NCBI GenBank assembly: GCA_002224055.1
Contig: AZLU01000105.1
Location: 1-64,000, forward strand
Direction of reading: 5' to 3'
Length of the DNA stretch: 64,000 nucleotides
Source of the DNA: Pezizomycotina sp. ARF18
Taxonomy: Eukaryota > Ascomycota
In this document: positions 13,024 to 24,533 of the stretch, piece after piece
How positions within the stretch are numbered: position 1 is the first letter of the stretch
How the letters are laid out: the number at the start of each line of letters is the position of its first letter
Made by a program: the position numbers and the translations under genes
The notes under the pieces: generated by a model
The model's input: only the letters and a program-made list of their open reading frames with translations
Told to the model about the DNA's origin: nothing
The model's database searches: none

Positions 13024-14470
13024 TATAATGTCAGTGATGATTTGAGGTTTAGAGTAATAAAATCGGCCAATTGATACACTCAATTGAATTATGAGCTCTA
13101 TCGAAGCGGGATGGAATCAATATAATTAAGCTCTCCTAGATACAAGAATGATTTTATACTCGAAGCTTCAATTGCGCTTTTTTTTTTTTTTTTTTTACCC
13201 TGAGATGTTCCTTCAACAGCTCCTTGGAATGTTCACGTCGGAAGCCTTTTAAATATATTTACCAAAATTCTCCTCACCCATACGAAGTAGATCTGCAGTG
13301 AAATTTACGTCAACCGTCACGTAACAATTTCGCTACAAATTGCTTCTGGAACGTGTAGAAAGTGATTACGCTAAGCTTACCATTAGCTTTCGCCGGAATC
13401 GCACACATATATCGGAGGACCCTTTTCCATATCCCGGTGGCCAATCCGGCGGTAACTAACTCTCCAAAAAGAAAAACATTGCAGCGGTCAAAAAGAGCCT
13501 GCAGATATCATCCAATAACGGTTTAATGGTTCAGAAGTGGTGGTGGTCCCTGCCAAAACCGTTGACCGCCGCCACCGCTGCAAGTCCAATAATTTATGAT
13601 ATCTGGGAAGAAAAAAAGTAATTCGGCTAAGCAGTGAGACCTTGGAGCCGTAGGGTATAGAAAGATGGCAAATCGTTGTTTTGCTCCAATGTGTATCCGG
13701 AGTTCGTATTCGGTAGACCGTTTAGATCTGTGAGCTATTTTTTTTTTTGTCTCCTTGCGCTAAGGGAGCACTAAGGTTATATTCGTTCTACCCCTCAGCA
13801 TCGTGTATATTTGTTGGCTTCCTGGTCATACCTTGATGCCTAAAGGGTGTTGAAAAGAGGAGAAGACTCTTAAAGATCTAGGACGCAGCAATGGTTTTCC
13901 TGGAAGGGCATCACGAACGAAGAGTGGCCTGACCCTTACGATCTATAGAGAGGATTCCTTGACCGTAATAGGGATTAGATTGGCCCGGTCCTTAATACTA
14001 GTTCGTCTTTCTACAATACTACCATGAACAGCTATGTATTAATTGTAATTCTTTTATAGAACCATTTTTCATATTGGAGATGGGATGCCATGCAAGTAAC
14101 AATGCTTCTAGAAGCTCTGGTGGTGAGAGCTCTTATCCATAAAAGGACAAAATAGCAACCACACCAAAAAACAACTCAAAGACGACACGACTTTTTTTTT
14201 TTGTTGTTTTGACTTCGTTGTACACCCGAGTACATCTACCTAATATTACCTACGACGCCATCCTTCTACTATCTCCTCCTAATCATTTTAGAATCGTATC
14301 ATCTCAACAAATCCCTCGCTCCTGCGTGGATGAGAATAGAAGCAGACGCGCAAACACACACTCGGAACCGACAAATGCAGCTATTCCGGTAGTCTCTTTT
14401 GAGGGACTTTTGTGCGTCGTTAGCGTTTTATATCGAAGGATAGATAAACAAACGTCGACACGGAGACAAT
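13024..14470. other. Divergent intergenic region between the SDR and DNA polymerase eta genes
   Basis: This 1.4 kb stretch must hold both promoters. It has T runs at about 13179-13197 and 13739-13749, and a set of interlocking inverted repeats at 13479-13605. A plus-strand frame from 14209 runs into the Pol eta start, but no coding signal is seen before 14471. Confidence 0.6.
13479..13605. other. Interlocking inverted repeats, possible structured RNA or palindromic site
   Basis: Three perfect inverted pairs lie within 127 bases. Pair A is TTGCAGCGGT (13479-13488) with ACCGCTGCAA (13574-13583). Pair B is CAGATATCA (13502-13510) with TGATATCTG (13597-13605). Pair C is AACGGTTT (13517-13524) with AAACCGTT (13556-13563). 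A and B cross one another, so both cannot form a simple hairpin at once; C is nested inside both. The loop also has GGTGGTGG facing CCGCCGCCACC. No known RNA family is recognised. Confidence 0.4.
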
Positions 14471-17386
14471 ATGAGTTTTCAGCAATCTTCTCCGATGGCA
14501 GAGGAACGGAAGTCCAAGTTCACGTACAAGAACTTGACCAGTTGAAGAGCGAGAAGGTGACTGTCCGCTGCGGGTTATTGCGCACATGTATGCGAAAACA
14601 ATCCGCACTCTTCGAATATGATAATTTTAGCGGGAGGAAATGTGTTCGTTGTGATTGACAGGATCTTAATTGACGTCTTTTTTTTTCTGTTCCTCTAAAG
14701 AGATCTAGATGCATTCTACGTATGTTTTTCTGCCCGTGATTCTTTTCGAACATCTCTGCCTTTATTTCCGCGAAAGACGCGATTTTGCTACGAAAAGGAA
14801 ATGCGTTCTATATAGCGTCAATGTGAGATGGTGAGGCTAGGTGTAGCGAAGATCAACCGCTGGCAGTTCAGCAATGGCAAAGTGCGTAATGCGAGCTCTC
14901 CTCTTTCGTGCCATGAAGATTCTCAATAGCTCGAGTATCGAAAGAGACATACTCACGTTATCTGATTTGCGCACTAGATCTCATACTCACGTTATCTGAT
15001 CTTGCGCACTAGATCTCATAGCCGTCAACTATCGTGTAGCCGAAGATCACGCTGCAGTTCGGCAATGGCAAAGTGCCGTAATGCGAGCTCTCTTTTCGTG
15101 CCATGAAGATTCTCAATAGCTCGAGTATCGAAAGAGACTACTCACGTTATCTGATCTTGCGCACTAGATCTCATAGCCGTCAACTATCCTGCGCGACCCT
15201 TCGGCATAGGCCGCCACATCAACGCCGCCGAAGCCCGCAAGCTGTGCCCGAACATCAGGCTCGTCCACGTCGAACATGGAAAGTCGGGTCCGAGTCAACG
15301 CACTGGGAGTACGCGACGACGAAAGTGTGGACTTTGACATCGCGACTGAAAAGGTTTCCTGGACTACTACCGTCGCCAATCGAAGAGGATCCTCGCGATA
15401 TTTCGCGAGTGTTGTCCGAGGCTCGAGAAGGCCAGCATAGACGAAAGCTTCATGGACCTTTCGACGATGGTGTATGACCGGCTTATCGAGCGGTACGCTA
15501 GCGAGCTGGGTGTCGTAGACGGTACTCCGATCGCGCTTACGGTGATCCATCGGAGAAGTTGAGGCTTCCGGAGGTTGGTGATCTGGATTGGGGTGACAGT
15601 TTCTTGATCGACTTAGACGATGGCGAGCGGAGGAGGACCACCTGGACTGGGACGACGTTTGCCATGTCGATTGGTGCAGAGATCGTCGATGAGATTAGGA
15701 AGAAAGTAAAGCAGATCTTGGTTATACCTGGTACCCTCTCTCTTCTGAGACCAGAAATTAAAGCGCGGAATTGCGAGCTAATATTCTCGAACCTCAATGA
15801 TAGCTCCGCCGGCATCGCAAAGAACAAGGCCCTCTCGAAGCAGGTAGTGGTTACAAGAAACCGCCAGCAATCGGTAGTACGTAACAGGCTATCCAGCAGT
15901 TCCTCGCGCCTATGGACTTTACGAAAATTAAAATCTCGGAGGGAAATTTGGCAAGGAGATCGCAGACACTTTCGCTACAGAACGTATCGCGATCTTCTGA
16001 ACATCCCCTTGGAGACAATGAAAAACAAGTTCGGTGAGGAACATGGGTATGTTAGCTTCCTGGATATAAGTTAGTATTTTTTTTTTTTTTTTTTTTTTTT
16101 GCTAACGCTGGCGATACATCAAGCACATGGCTCTACCATATAATCCGTGGTATTGATAAAGCGAAATCAACGTGCGCACGGTTATCAAAAGCATGTTGAG
16201 CGCTAAAGCTTCAGACCGTTATTACGAAAAGGGAGCAAGGGAGCTTGGTTTGTTTCTCATTCGCCTATTTAATACAGAGTTGATAGACATTCTATGCTTT
16301 CATTGGGCTTTTCTCAAGGCTCCAAGATATTCGTTGCGGATATCGTCTCTCGCATAAATGAAGAGACAATGATACAGAATCACCAGGTTGAGCCGACCCG
16401 ATATCCATAGACGCCCGTCGACTATGACTCTCCACCACAAATACAAAAATATAACCAAATCGAGGGCGCTAATACCCAGGGCAAACCAATTAGCGAAGAT
16501 TTCATGTTTCGATAGCAGTGAACCTCCTCAACATATAGAGCCGAAGGACAGTGTTGGCCTTGTATAAATCTGTCATTGAGCGTGAGCGGTTTCGACGATG
16601 TAGGCAGAGGAATAACAAGGGTATAGGTACATGGCTCGTGAGGGGCGAGGAAGCCAAAGTGATGAACCAAGAGAGCACGAAGAGACCATATCCTGAGGAG
16701 AGTCCGGCACAAGATGAGAGGAGGCAGAGAATAGGAGGAATCGACAGGTTTCTCGGTGCACGGAACGAACGAAAACAATAATATATTTGCCGCTAAGAGG
16801 TATAGCAATAATCGATCGCCTAGCAAGCAAGAGCACGAAGACTCATTTGACGCCCAGGATGACATGGAGGAGGCTACGAACCGCTGCTGAGCTCCGAGAA
16901 GAAGCAGAAGAGTGTAGCAGGAGCCATTCGGATCCGATACATTGTCGATAAGTTCGACGGGAGGAGATTTTTCACACCGGAGGTTCAGTTGAGAAACAAC
17001 CATAACACCCGCCCCAGCTCCAGCTCAAGCTCCGACTTCAGTGGCACCGAGTCCGACTCCAGACCCTTCGATCGAAGGTTTTCCATGCCGTTGTGATAAT
17101 AAATCAATACGATCGACGAAATCGAAGAGCATTCGGATTGGCACTTCGCCCGCGATCTTGCAGAAGCAGAGAATACGGCGTCAGGCAGGTGAGGGCAGTT
17201 AGCGAGATAGGGTAGTTAAGGAAGCACCGAAGGCACCTGCGCTCAAGGAGAAAGAGAGGAGAAGGCACACCAGCCGCACCAGTCGCAAACGGGTCGAGGA
17301 AGGCCACCGAAATCGGCAGTGGCGGACCTGCAGGTGGCCCTGCAAAGCTAGAGAAGGGACAGAAGACTCTGCAGTTTGGCAAATAA
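14471..17386 (+). CDS. rad30: DNA polymerase eta (Y-family translesion polymerase)
   Basis: Copies past UV dimers and other lesions in the nucleus. The start at 14471 gives MSFQQSSPMAEERKSKFTYK. The catalytic motif AHIDLDAFY is assembled from two exons: introns 14588-14700 (GTATGC .. TAAAG) and 14720-14815 (GTATGT .. TATAG) leave a 19-base exon at 14701-14719. Then come QCEMVRLGVAEDQPLAVQQW, a third intron ending at CACTAG before LIAVNYPAR, FGIGRHINAAEARKLCPNIR, the second catalytic pair in KASIDESFMDLS, CSAGIAKNKALSK, FLAPMDFTKI, WLYHIIRGID, IKSMLSAK, and GTWLVRGEEAK. Near the end, EHSDWHFARDL is the His side of a UBZ3 ubiquitin-binding finger, and QKTLQFGK at the very C-terminus is a PIP-like (PCNA) box. 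The stop is at 17384-17386. A tandem copy of one intron sits at 14839-15190. Many one-base frame shifts. Confidence 0.95.
14839..15190 (+). repeat. Tandem duplication inside the Pol eta gene (about 190 + 158 bases)
   Basis: Copy one (14839-15032) and copy two (15033-15190) both run from GTGTAGC(C)GAAGATCA through GCAATGGCAAAG, the whole third intron and on to the exon sequence CCGTCAACTATC. They differ almost only by single-base gains or losses. Copy one also contains an inner duplication of about 34 bases (ACTCACGTTATCTGAT .. ATCTCAT). The exon edges are duplicated too, which no functional transcript needs. Confidence 0.85.
16081..16100. repeat. T run inside a Pol eta intron
   Basis: About 23 T lie in the intron between HGYV/FGEEHG and WLYHIIRG. 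It is one of many homopolymers of this size in the window, several of them inside introns. Confidence 0.8.
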
Positions 17387-17715
17387 CTCTTTTGTTGTTG
17401 GCATCACTTCGCGACTTCTTTTTAAACTTGTTTTAACAATATTCCTATAAACAGCATAGGATTGACTACGGCGTTATTTGCTTGCGGGAGTTCTGTGCGA
17501 GTGTTTTCGTTCAGGTTTATGTATACATCTGTATGGCTTGGTTGCCTTAAATATATGTGCTTTGTAATTGCATCAAAAGTATCATTCGCTAGAATCAAAA
17601 GGCTGTTGGAGTATAAGCATCTATTGGAACTTTTTCTATAGTACAAAACATGTCTAGGTATCGCTTTCTCTTTTCATCCGTCTTTGTAATCGTCATGAGC
17701 AGCTTATTTGGCGAA

Positions 17716-19187
17716 TTAAGCTGTTTGGAATATTAAAGCGACGCCACTGTTGAACAAAAGTTAGTAACGAAGCTATAAAGCTGTCAAGGCTTAAAGATGG
17801 TATCACTTACTCGTCTCCGACGGTAACGACCAGCCCGTCTTTCGATTGCGCGAATCCCATTATACCCTCCGTATCCTCGGCGTGACCCTTCCATACCCCT
17901 TTGATTCTCCTGTCCGGCAATCCACTTCTTTAATGTTCCGTCCGTGGAGCAACTGAGCAGTTCCCACTCGCTTTCGGAGCCCGACGCAGCGCCTTCACGA
18001 ATTGGACTTTGACGACGGCGTGCGAGTGTGCTTCGATCGTGCGCCGGACTGCCCACCGTCCTGTTTCATATAGGACTATCGTTCCGTCGACTGAACCGGC
18101 GGCAAGCAGCGGCAGCGTGGGCGAGAATGCTAGAGTTTCTACGCTTTCCTTCTGCGCGGCTAGAGCAGCTATTATCCCACCTTGCGCAGCTCCGGAACCC
18201 GAACCCGAACCCGAAGCTGAAGAACTGCTTTCTTGCCTCCGGCGGTTTTCTTTCCAGCGGGTGCACAGGAGCAGCGGAAGAAGCTCCGGGCAGAGAAACT
18301 ACTCTACATTCACCCGTCGATCCGCCAACAATCGCTACTGTACCTGCGGAGTTCACCGCAACGCTGTATAACCCGCCGTCGATCGCAAACCTCTGTCCTC
18401 CGGACCGAAATTTAATTTTACCTCTCCGATTCGACGTCGTGCACGAATAGCGTCCCGTCTTCGGATACCGTCGCCAGCAGCGCACCGTCTTGCGCCCACG
18501 CACCCGCGTGCACGATCCTTGGTGCTTGTAGAAGACGTGCCGTATCGCGAGCTGCTCCGTCTTCGCGGCCGCGTTGACGGAGTACACCCACACGGACCCG
18601 TCGTTAGCTCGACGGCGAAAGAGTTCCGTCAGACGGGTGCGCGGCTACCAATTTACCTCTTCGACTTCGTGCGCGAACGCCAGCAGCTCCACAACTTTCC
18701 GTCGCCCGTTTATCGCGCACGACGGATACGCGGCCGTCCTTCCTCCGGCAACGAGTAGCTCTCCGGAAGCAGTAAAGTCCAGCGCAGTAACAGAGTCTTT
18801 ATGCCCTTCCAGCTTGAAAATAATAGCTTGGCTCTGCTGCTCGCGCTTCCTTCACCGCCTGCACCTGCGGCTGCAGCTTCTTTGCTGGAGGACCATATGT
18901 ACGCCACGTCGTCGCCGCCTCCCGTTGCGATTATGTGGGCAGCTTGGGTGCCGCGCGATGGAGAATACGGAGTCCTTGTGGCCGTCGAAGAATTGGGAAG
19001 AGTCGTTCAGCATTTCGACTTCTTCGGTACCTGCGGCGGCACCTTCGTTGTCCTCGTCATCTTCTTCGTCATGGGGTGACCACCCTCCTCGGGGTTGATT
19101 TCTTCGAGGGTGTCGCCGGCTTCTATGAAGGCATCTTCTTCGGCTCCTCCGGAGCCAGCCGTGCGGGAGGGAGCTTAGGTCTGACAT
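17716..19187 (-). CDS. sqt1: Sqt1/AAMP-type WD40 ribosome-assembly chaperone
   Basis: A WD-repeat protein; yeast Sqt1 captures nascent Rpl10 and delivers it for 60S assembly. The start at 19187 gives MSDLSSLPH, then, after one shift, the acidic leader EEDAFIEAGDTLEEINPEE, then SQFFDGHKDSVFSIA, IIATGGGDDVAYIWSS, AIIFKLEGHKDSVTALDF and DGSVWVYSVNA. The region 18066-18593 holds GGLYSVAVNSAGTVAIVGGS and, after a shift, further blades. Late blades read SHAVVKVQFV and ELLSCSTDGTLKKW. The last intron is 17747-17810 (GTAAGTG .. CAACAG); joining it gives VGDDGVALIFQTA and a stop at 17716, which fits the family's end. It is convergent with Pol eta, 330 bases apart. At least five frame changes. Confidence 0.92.
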
Positions 19188-20069
19188 TTTTGAAGGTTCT
19201 TGTGACTAGTAACTATGGTGCTATTTGTAACGGAGGCAGAATTGAAGCCACTAATCTGTCTATCAAAGCGACAAAGACTATTGAGTTAGCTTTACTCTTG
19301 TTGTTATATCTCTCTGTATTTTTTACAAAAGAGATTATAGGTTTAGATAGCTTGGTTGGGGGGGGGCTCGGCGCTCCTTGATACTTTTCTTATCCGTTAT
19401 CAATTATAATCAAAAAAAGACAGCCATGACGAGACCCAGGCACAAACTCATAAGCCAAAGAGAAGGATCCAGAAAGACTTACATTTGAAAGTAGAGGCTC
19501 TCGCAGTGCAGATGGAAGAGAAAGAGAAAGAGAAAGAAAGTAAAGAAAAGACAACAGAAAAGAAATTGACTGTAGTAGATAAATATTTGTCTTGAGATAG
19601 TAGTGAGAGAGATAAATTATCAACGTTTGGTCAAAATTAAAAATACGTAAAAAAACTACTAGCAAATGTTAGTGGTTCTTTGCGAAATTATAGGCAAATA
19701 ATGACCTCAATTTAGATTTTAATTACTCTCTATAATAAATAGGTGGATCCTATACTATACAGTTTGTATTTCTAGTATGTTTTGACTTTGTATACTGGGA
19801 ATGGATAAGTAAGTAAAGTTTGCTATCTATCACCTTTGAAACGCTCTCAGAGACAGAAAAAGATTCCCGTCAACCCCTCTTAGCCCCACATTTTTCCGAG
19901 CGTTATTCATTATATTTTAGGATCAAAGGAGATACAGAGGCTACTTCTCTCCGACAAAATCTTCCGCCACTTTTTTTTTTTTTTTTTTTTTTTTTGGCAT
20001 CACTTCACAAAGTTAAAAACCGGCAGCGATTTTCAAAACCCACCTCCATAAACATACATTTCCAAACAA
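19188..20069. other. Intergenic, nothing recognised
   Basis: Promoter side of sqt1, then an A/T-rich stretch with an AGAGAA purine tract (19512-19555) and a T run at 19972-19995. The minus frame at 19390-19665 is low-complexity Leu/Ser and I do not call it. Confidence 0.6.
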
Positions 20070-20566
20070 TGGAGCGAAATCGCGGACGAAGTATAGCGGA
20101 GACGATGAATCGAGAGGCTGTCATTCAAGGCTTACTGCACCCTGCGTTTCTCACTAGCCACATCCAGAAGTCATTACCGAACGAAGTCGTATCCGCCTTG
20201 TTGGGAGACGGCAGTCTCTACGCTAACGCAACCTTCTGCTGGACCTTTACGAGCTCTGGCAGCCGCTTATTATTAACAGCCGGAGAGGCGATGACGATAA
20301 GGAAATCGCAAACGGCTTATCTCGCGATGATGTACGCGAACTCCTAGAAACTCAGGAATATTTTGCAGAACAGGCTCGCCAAGATACCGGGGCTCTCCGA
20401 GAACAGGTGGTTTGCACGTCGTGCTTTGAGAAGATCGAAAAGGTAGGACTGGATCTGGATCTGGGTGTTCTCGCGGAAAGGAGAAATACAAGCTATCTAC
20501 AGTGTACAAAGGAATAGTTGAGAGTCAGGACGCAAAAGCACAGGATGCCGTTAAGCTTCGTAATTA

Positions 20567-20598
<32 letters not shown>

Positions 20599-20937
20599 GA
20601 CCCGCGTTGCAAAGAGACGTAGTGGGAGCAAGAATCTTTCTTATCTTTTCTTTTCTTTCTTTGTAATTGTTTAATAGCTGGGCAAACAGGCGCTAGGCGG
20701 CGAGGACGAGATAATTATAGGATAACACGGGTATATGTTCGTGAAAACGTGCAAACTCACAGTAACGCAGGAAGGCGGGGAAAAGGTATCACGCAACATC
20801 TGGTCAAATGCAGCGAATGCGACTGCCACACTCGCTTCCCAACCCAAATTTATTCCCTCGTGGGAATTATCTCTAATAAACGACGAAGAACACCCCGCTC
20901 ATGCTCTGCACCTCATGTATATCGACCCGTATCATGA
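20070..20937 (+). CDS. Zinc-ribbon protein candidate, possibly an Rpr2/Snm1-type RNase P/MRP subunit
   Basis: The start at 20070 gives MERNRGRSIAETMNREAVIQ and continues to about 20240, then shifts to LLLDLYELWQPLIINS and GLSRDDVRELLETQEYFAEQ, then VVCTSCFEKIEK. After a possible intron (donor GTAGGACT near 20436, or later; acceptor TTTAATAG at 20682), a second part reads GKGITQHLVKCSECDCHTRF with a following Pro. Two CxxC knuckles, a basic stretch between them and an HLVKC..C....RFP end match what I know of the Rpr2/Snm1/Rpp21 zinc ribbon, but the N-terminus is not one I recognise. The poly-A run at 20570-20596 would be intronic. Coding status is well supported; the family is a guess. Confidence 0.5.
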
Positions 20938-21608
20938 AACTAATAAATGAATCTCGGCAAGAAAACTGAAGAATAAAAGGCCAAAAGTAAAAAAAAAAAA
21001 AAAAAACTAGAAATAAAGAACCTTGAATTAAGTAGATGTTACAGTTAGGGTCCCCTCACAAAAAAAAATAATTCGTCATTTAGCTCTTCAACCCGACGTT
21101 ATACGTATTTACATTAATTATTTTCCCAATACAGCACAAATTCGGTTCTACGATAGCACTCACTATTCTCTACAAGTCGCTTTTCAAAATTTTTGACGGG
21201 TTTGCTAACAAAGTGCTTCAAAAAGTTCCTAGAGGTATTTTTATCCTTGTGTCAAGGCGTAAAAAAAAAAAAAAAAAAAAAAACAAAGGACATTTAACAT
21301 TGTAAACGGAAATAGAATGTTTTTTTTTTTTTTTTTTACGCCTTTGAAATTATTATAAAGAATTAGCAGATTTTATTTTAGTAGTAGTAGCTTGCTCCCC
21401 ACTAAAAAGCAACAAATAAAAAAAAACCCCACTACAATTCACTACTCTTCTAGCAGCTATTCCGAATACCCCCAACTGTCAAGAAAACGAGCCTCTAGCT
21501 TCAACGGTGCCCTTTTTTCACTTTACGAGCATCACGATACCCATTTCTATAGAACATCGCGCCACAGCATCTACCCAGTGTGTCTTTGGAGCTTAACTTT
21601 TTCCAGCC
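20938..21608. other. Intergenic, upstream of doa1
   Basis: A/T-rich, with A runs at 20989-21006 and a large A/T hairpin at 21253-21346. Nothing coding is recognised. The frame at 21392-21628 runs into the doa1 start and has no recognisable content. Confidence 0.6.
21253..21346. repeat. Long hairpin: (T)CAAGGCGT-A23 ... T18-ACGCCTTTGA
   Basis: The left arm TCAAGGCGT is followed by 23 A (21261-21283). The right arm is 18 T (21320-21337) followed by ACGCCTTTGA. The arms pair over about 26 bases with one missing A, around a 36-base loop. The non-homopolymer flanks pair as well, so this is more than a chance meeting of an A run and a T run. Confidence 0.75.
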
Positions 21609-24215
21609 ATGTCGGGCGGCACATATAAGCTGTCGGAGACCTTAACTGGCCATGAAGAGGACGTACGGAAATAGAGAAGCTCCAGATTCCAGGCCGTTAC
21701 CTGTCAAAAATAGAGGCTGAACAAAAAAGGCTGAACAAAAATGCTAATATCTTTTTCCCTACAAAGGTCCGTGGCATCCGTTTCCTATCACCATCCACCA
21801 TCATATCCTGCTCGAGAGACGCTACCGTCCGCATCTGGAAGAAGGGATCGGCAGAAGCAAAGCCCGAACCTGGAGAAGCAGAGGAAGGGACCGAAAGCCA
21901 CAAAACAGCTACGTCGACCTTCTCCGGGACCGTCAATTCGAACGCCCACGCATTCGTAATTCGATAGGCTTCTTTACGCCATCGGCGGACCACCCCAACG
22001 GTCTGATTGCCAGCGGCGGCCAGGATGGCCTGATAGACGTGCGTGAGCCAGGTTCGGCCAAGGACGATGCGGATTACCTTTTGGTCGGCCACGCCGGCAA
22101 CGTTTGCGCCATTGATATCAAGGACGATATCATGATTCTGGATCATGGGACAAGACGGCGATAGTGTGGAAGAACTGGGGCAAGAAGTACCACCTCCAAG
22201 GCCACGATGCGGCCGTCTGGGCGGTGCTGGTTATATCCGAGAACGAGTTTTTGACGGGCTCCGCGGATAAGAAGATCAGGTGGTGGCAGGGTGAGAAGCA
22301 GAATCAGGTCGGTCGAAGCTCATCCGGAACCCGTGAGGGGCCTCTGCAGGCTGCCGCACGGCGGATTCGCGTCCTGCGGTAACGACGGTACGATCCGTAC
22401 GTGGACTTTAGACGGAAATGCGATAGATACGATATACGGCCATACCGCGTTCATATACTCCATTGCGGCCCTGCCCACGGGTGAGATAGTATCCTCCGGA
22501 GAAGACAGGACGCTGAAGGTATGGAAGGGGACGGCGTGTGTCCAAACTATCACCCATCCCGCGATCAGCGTCTGGTGCGTTTCGGTGTGCGAAGAGAACG
22601 GCGATATCGTCAGCGGCGCTAGCGATAGGTTGATACGGGTCTTTTCTAAGGATCAGAGCAGGTGGGCGGACGAAGAGACACTGAAGGCATTCGACGAGGT
22701 CGTCGCGGGCTCAGCTATCCCTGAGCAGCAGGTTGGCCAGATCAACAAGGAGAAACTTCCGGGAACCGAGGCGCTGAGGCGGCCAGGCAAGCACGACGGC
22801 GAGACCATCATGATCAACGGCGGTGAGAATGTGGAGGCATACAGGTGGTCTTCTTCCGAAACTACATGGCACCAAGTCGGCGTGGTTACCGGCTCTGTCA
22901 GTACTGGAAGGAAACAGAGCTACCAGGGCAAGGACTACGACTACGTGTTTGACGTGGACTTTGAAGAAGGGAAACCACCGCTGAAGCTCCCTATAACATC
23001 AATCAAAATCCATTTGATGCTGCAGGATGTTCCTAGAAAGATACGAGCTTCCCATGACGTACCTGGAGACCACGGCAAACTTCATTATTTCGAATACTGG
23101 TGGTGCTGCCAGTATCGCACGACCTCTGGAGCTTCCGACAATGATCCGTTGGGGACCGAGAGCCGGTACAGACCTGGAGAAAGCCAATTTGGCGGCGGCG
23201 TACCTTCTCAGCCCGCCGCTCCGCCAAAGCCCGCATCTGTTCTGCCTCAAAGTTCGTTCCTCGATATAACAACAGCAAACCTCGATGTTATCAACAGAAA
23301 AGTTCTTGAATTGAACGCGAATCTAATCTCGAGTGGCGAAAAGGACTGTCGCTAAATCCCGAAGAGGTCAGCAGCTTGGACATGCTGATCAAGTTCCTGA
23401 GAAAACCGTCGGCGCCGAGTTCTGCTTCTGCAAATCTTCGCAGGCTGTCCTCGGGGACTAGACGTCATCACAAAGATTGTCAGGGCTGGCAAGGAACTGC
23501 CAAGATGCCTGGTTTGGACCTACTCAGGCTCCTTGCTCGGTTCAGTCCTGCAGTGGCGCTCTACAATGATGACGGGCAGTCTATCGTCGATGTTCTCAAG
23601 GCCGGTGGTGCTTTCGATGAGTCAACGCCGAATAACGTCATGCTTGGAACGAGGACCTTTGTCACATGTTCAGTACTTTAGATGGACTGAAATACGTGGA
23701 TCAGGAGTATGAAAATGTAAGTGGTGATCTTCTTCTACTCCGATGATATTTGCTATTTTACCCTACTAACTTGTGGTTCCTGTGACAGATTCAATCACTC
23801 CTTGCCCTCTTGCTACTCAGTCATCTAATCGCGGTATCAGAATAGCTTACACGACTCTGGTGCTCAAGTAAGTAACACATACACAATTGTTATCCTGCTC
23901 GGTACGCAATTCGAAATAGCTAACAAAAATTGTACTAGTTACTCGGTTCGATTTTTTAAGACCAAGGCCGACGAACGAGCGACGAACCTCTTGGAGACGC
24001 TGGCTACGCTTCTGACGGCCGAAACCGATCCTGAAGCCCTGTACCGCTGCTTAGTTGCCGTTGGGACGGCGATCCAGGCCGGCGACCTGGCGAAACAGTC
24101 CGCGAAGGAAATTTACAATGTGCTACCGCTAGTAAAGCAGACGGCGGAGAAGGTTCGATCGACGGAGAAGAGGATTACAAGCGTGGTGAAGGAGCTTGAG
24201 CAGCTATTGAAGTGA
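21609..24215 (+). CDS. doa1: Doa1/Ufd3/PLAA: WD40, PFU and PUL ubiquitin-binding Cdc48 cofactor
   Basis: Binds ubiquitin and the C-terminus of Cdc48/p97; needed for ubiquitin homeostasis, sorting and mitochondria-associated degradation. The start at 21609 gives MSGGTYKLSETLTGHEED. Intron 21663-21766 (GTACGG .. CAAAG) joins to VRGIRFLSPSTIISCSRDAT. Propeller blades follow: VWKNWGKKYHLQGHDAAVWA, FASCGNDGTIRTWTLDG, GEIVSSGEDRTLKVWKG and GDIVSGASDRLIRVFSKDQS. The PFU region is visible from GGENVEAYRWSSSE to YDYVFDVDFEEGKPPLKLP. The PUL domain runs from EEVSSLDMLIKFLRKP to ITSVVKELEQLLK at 24215. Late introns lie near 23718 (GTAAGTGG) and 23869 (GTAAGTAA). Blades between 21950 and 22160 and the PUL core change frame repeatedly. 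The gene is tail to tail with vms1. Confidence 0.95.
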
Positions 24216-24533
24216 ATTTTATTATGAGGATGAAGTTTTTTCTTAGTTGCAGCACAGGAAAGTATATCTGCTTAGGAATCGTTCTTACCAGCCGCGGGCA
24301 GATAATAATTGTTTCACCTTCGAAATAACGAATAGAGCTTGCTTGCATCATGAATTTTTTACAGTCCCAATTACCAGGGAGACTGATCAGAAAGCCGCTG
24401 TAAATAATTTAAGAACTCAAGAGCTTTATTCAGATCGATCAAAGTTGACTGCCTTTCCTAAACATTTTTAGATGCAATTGGTATTTTAAAAATACAGCTA
24501 TTAAATGCTCAAAACCTAGGAAATTTATACACT

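Noticed and set aside
16422-17003. 193-residue minus-strand frame
   Set aside because: Antisense to the Pol eta C-terminal half, which carries the polymerase and UBZ motifs on plus.
18574-19098. Plus-strand Ser/Leu-rich frame
   Set aside because: Antisense to the Sqt1 propeller.
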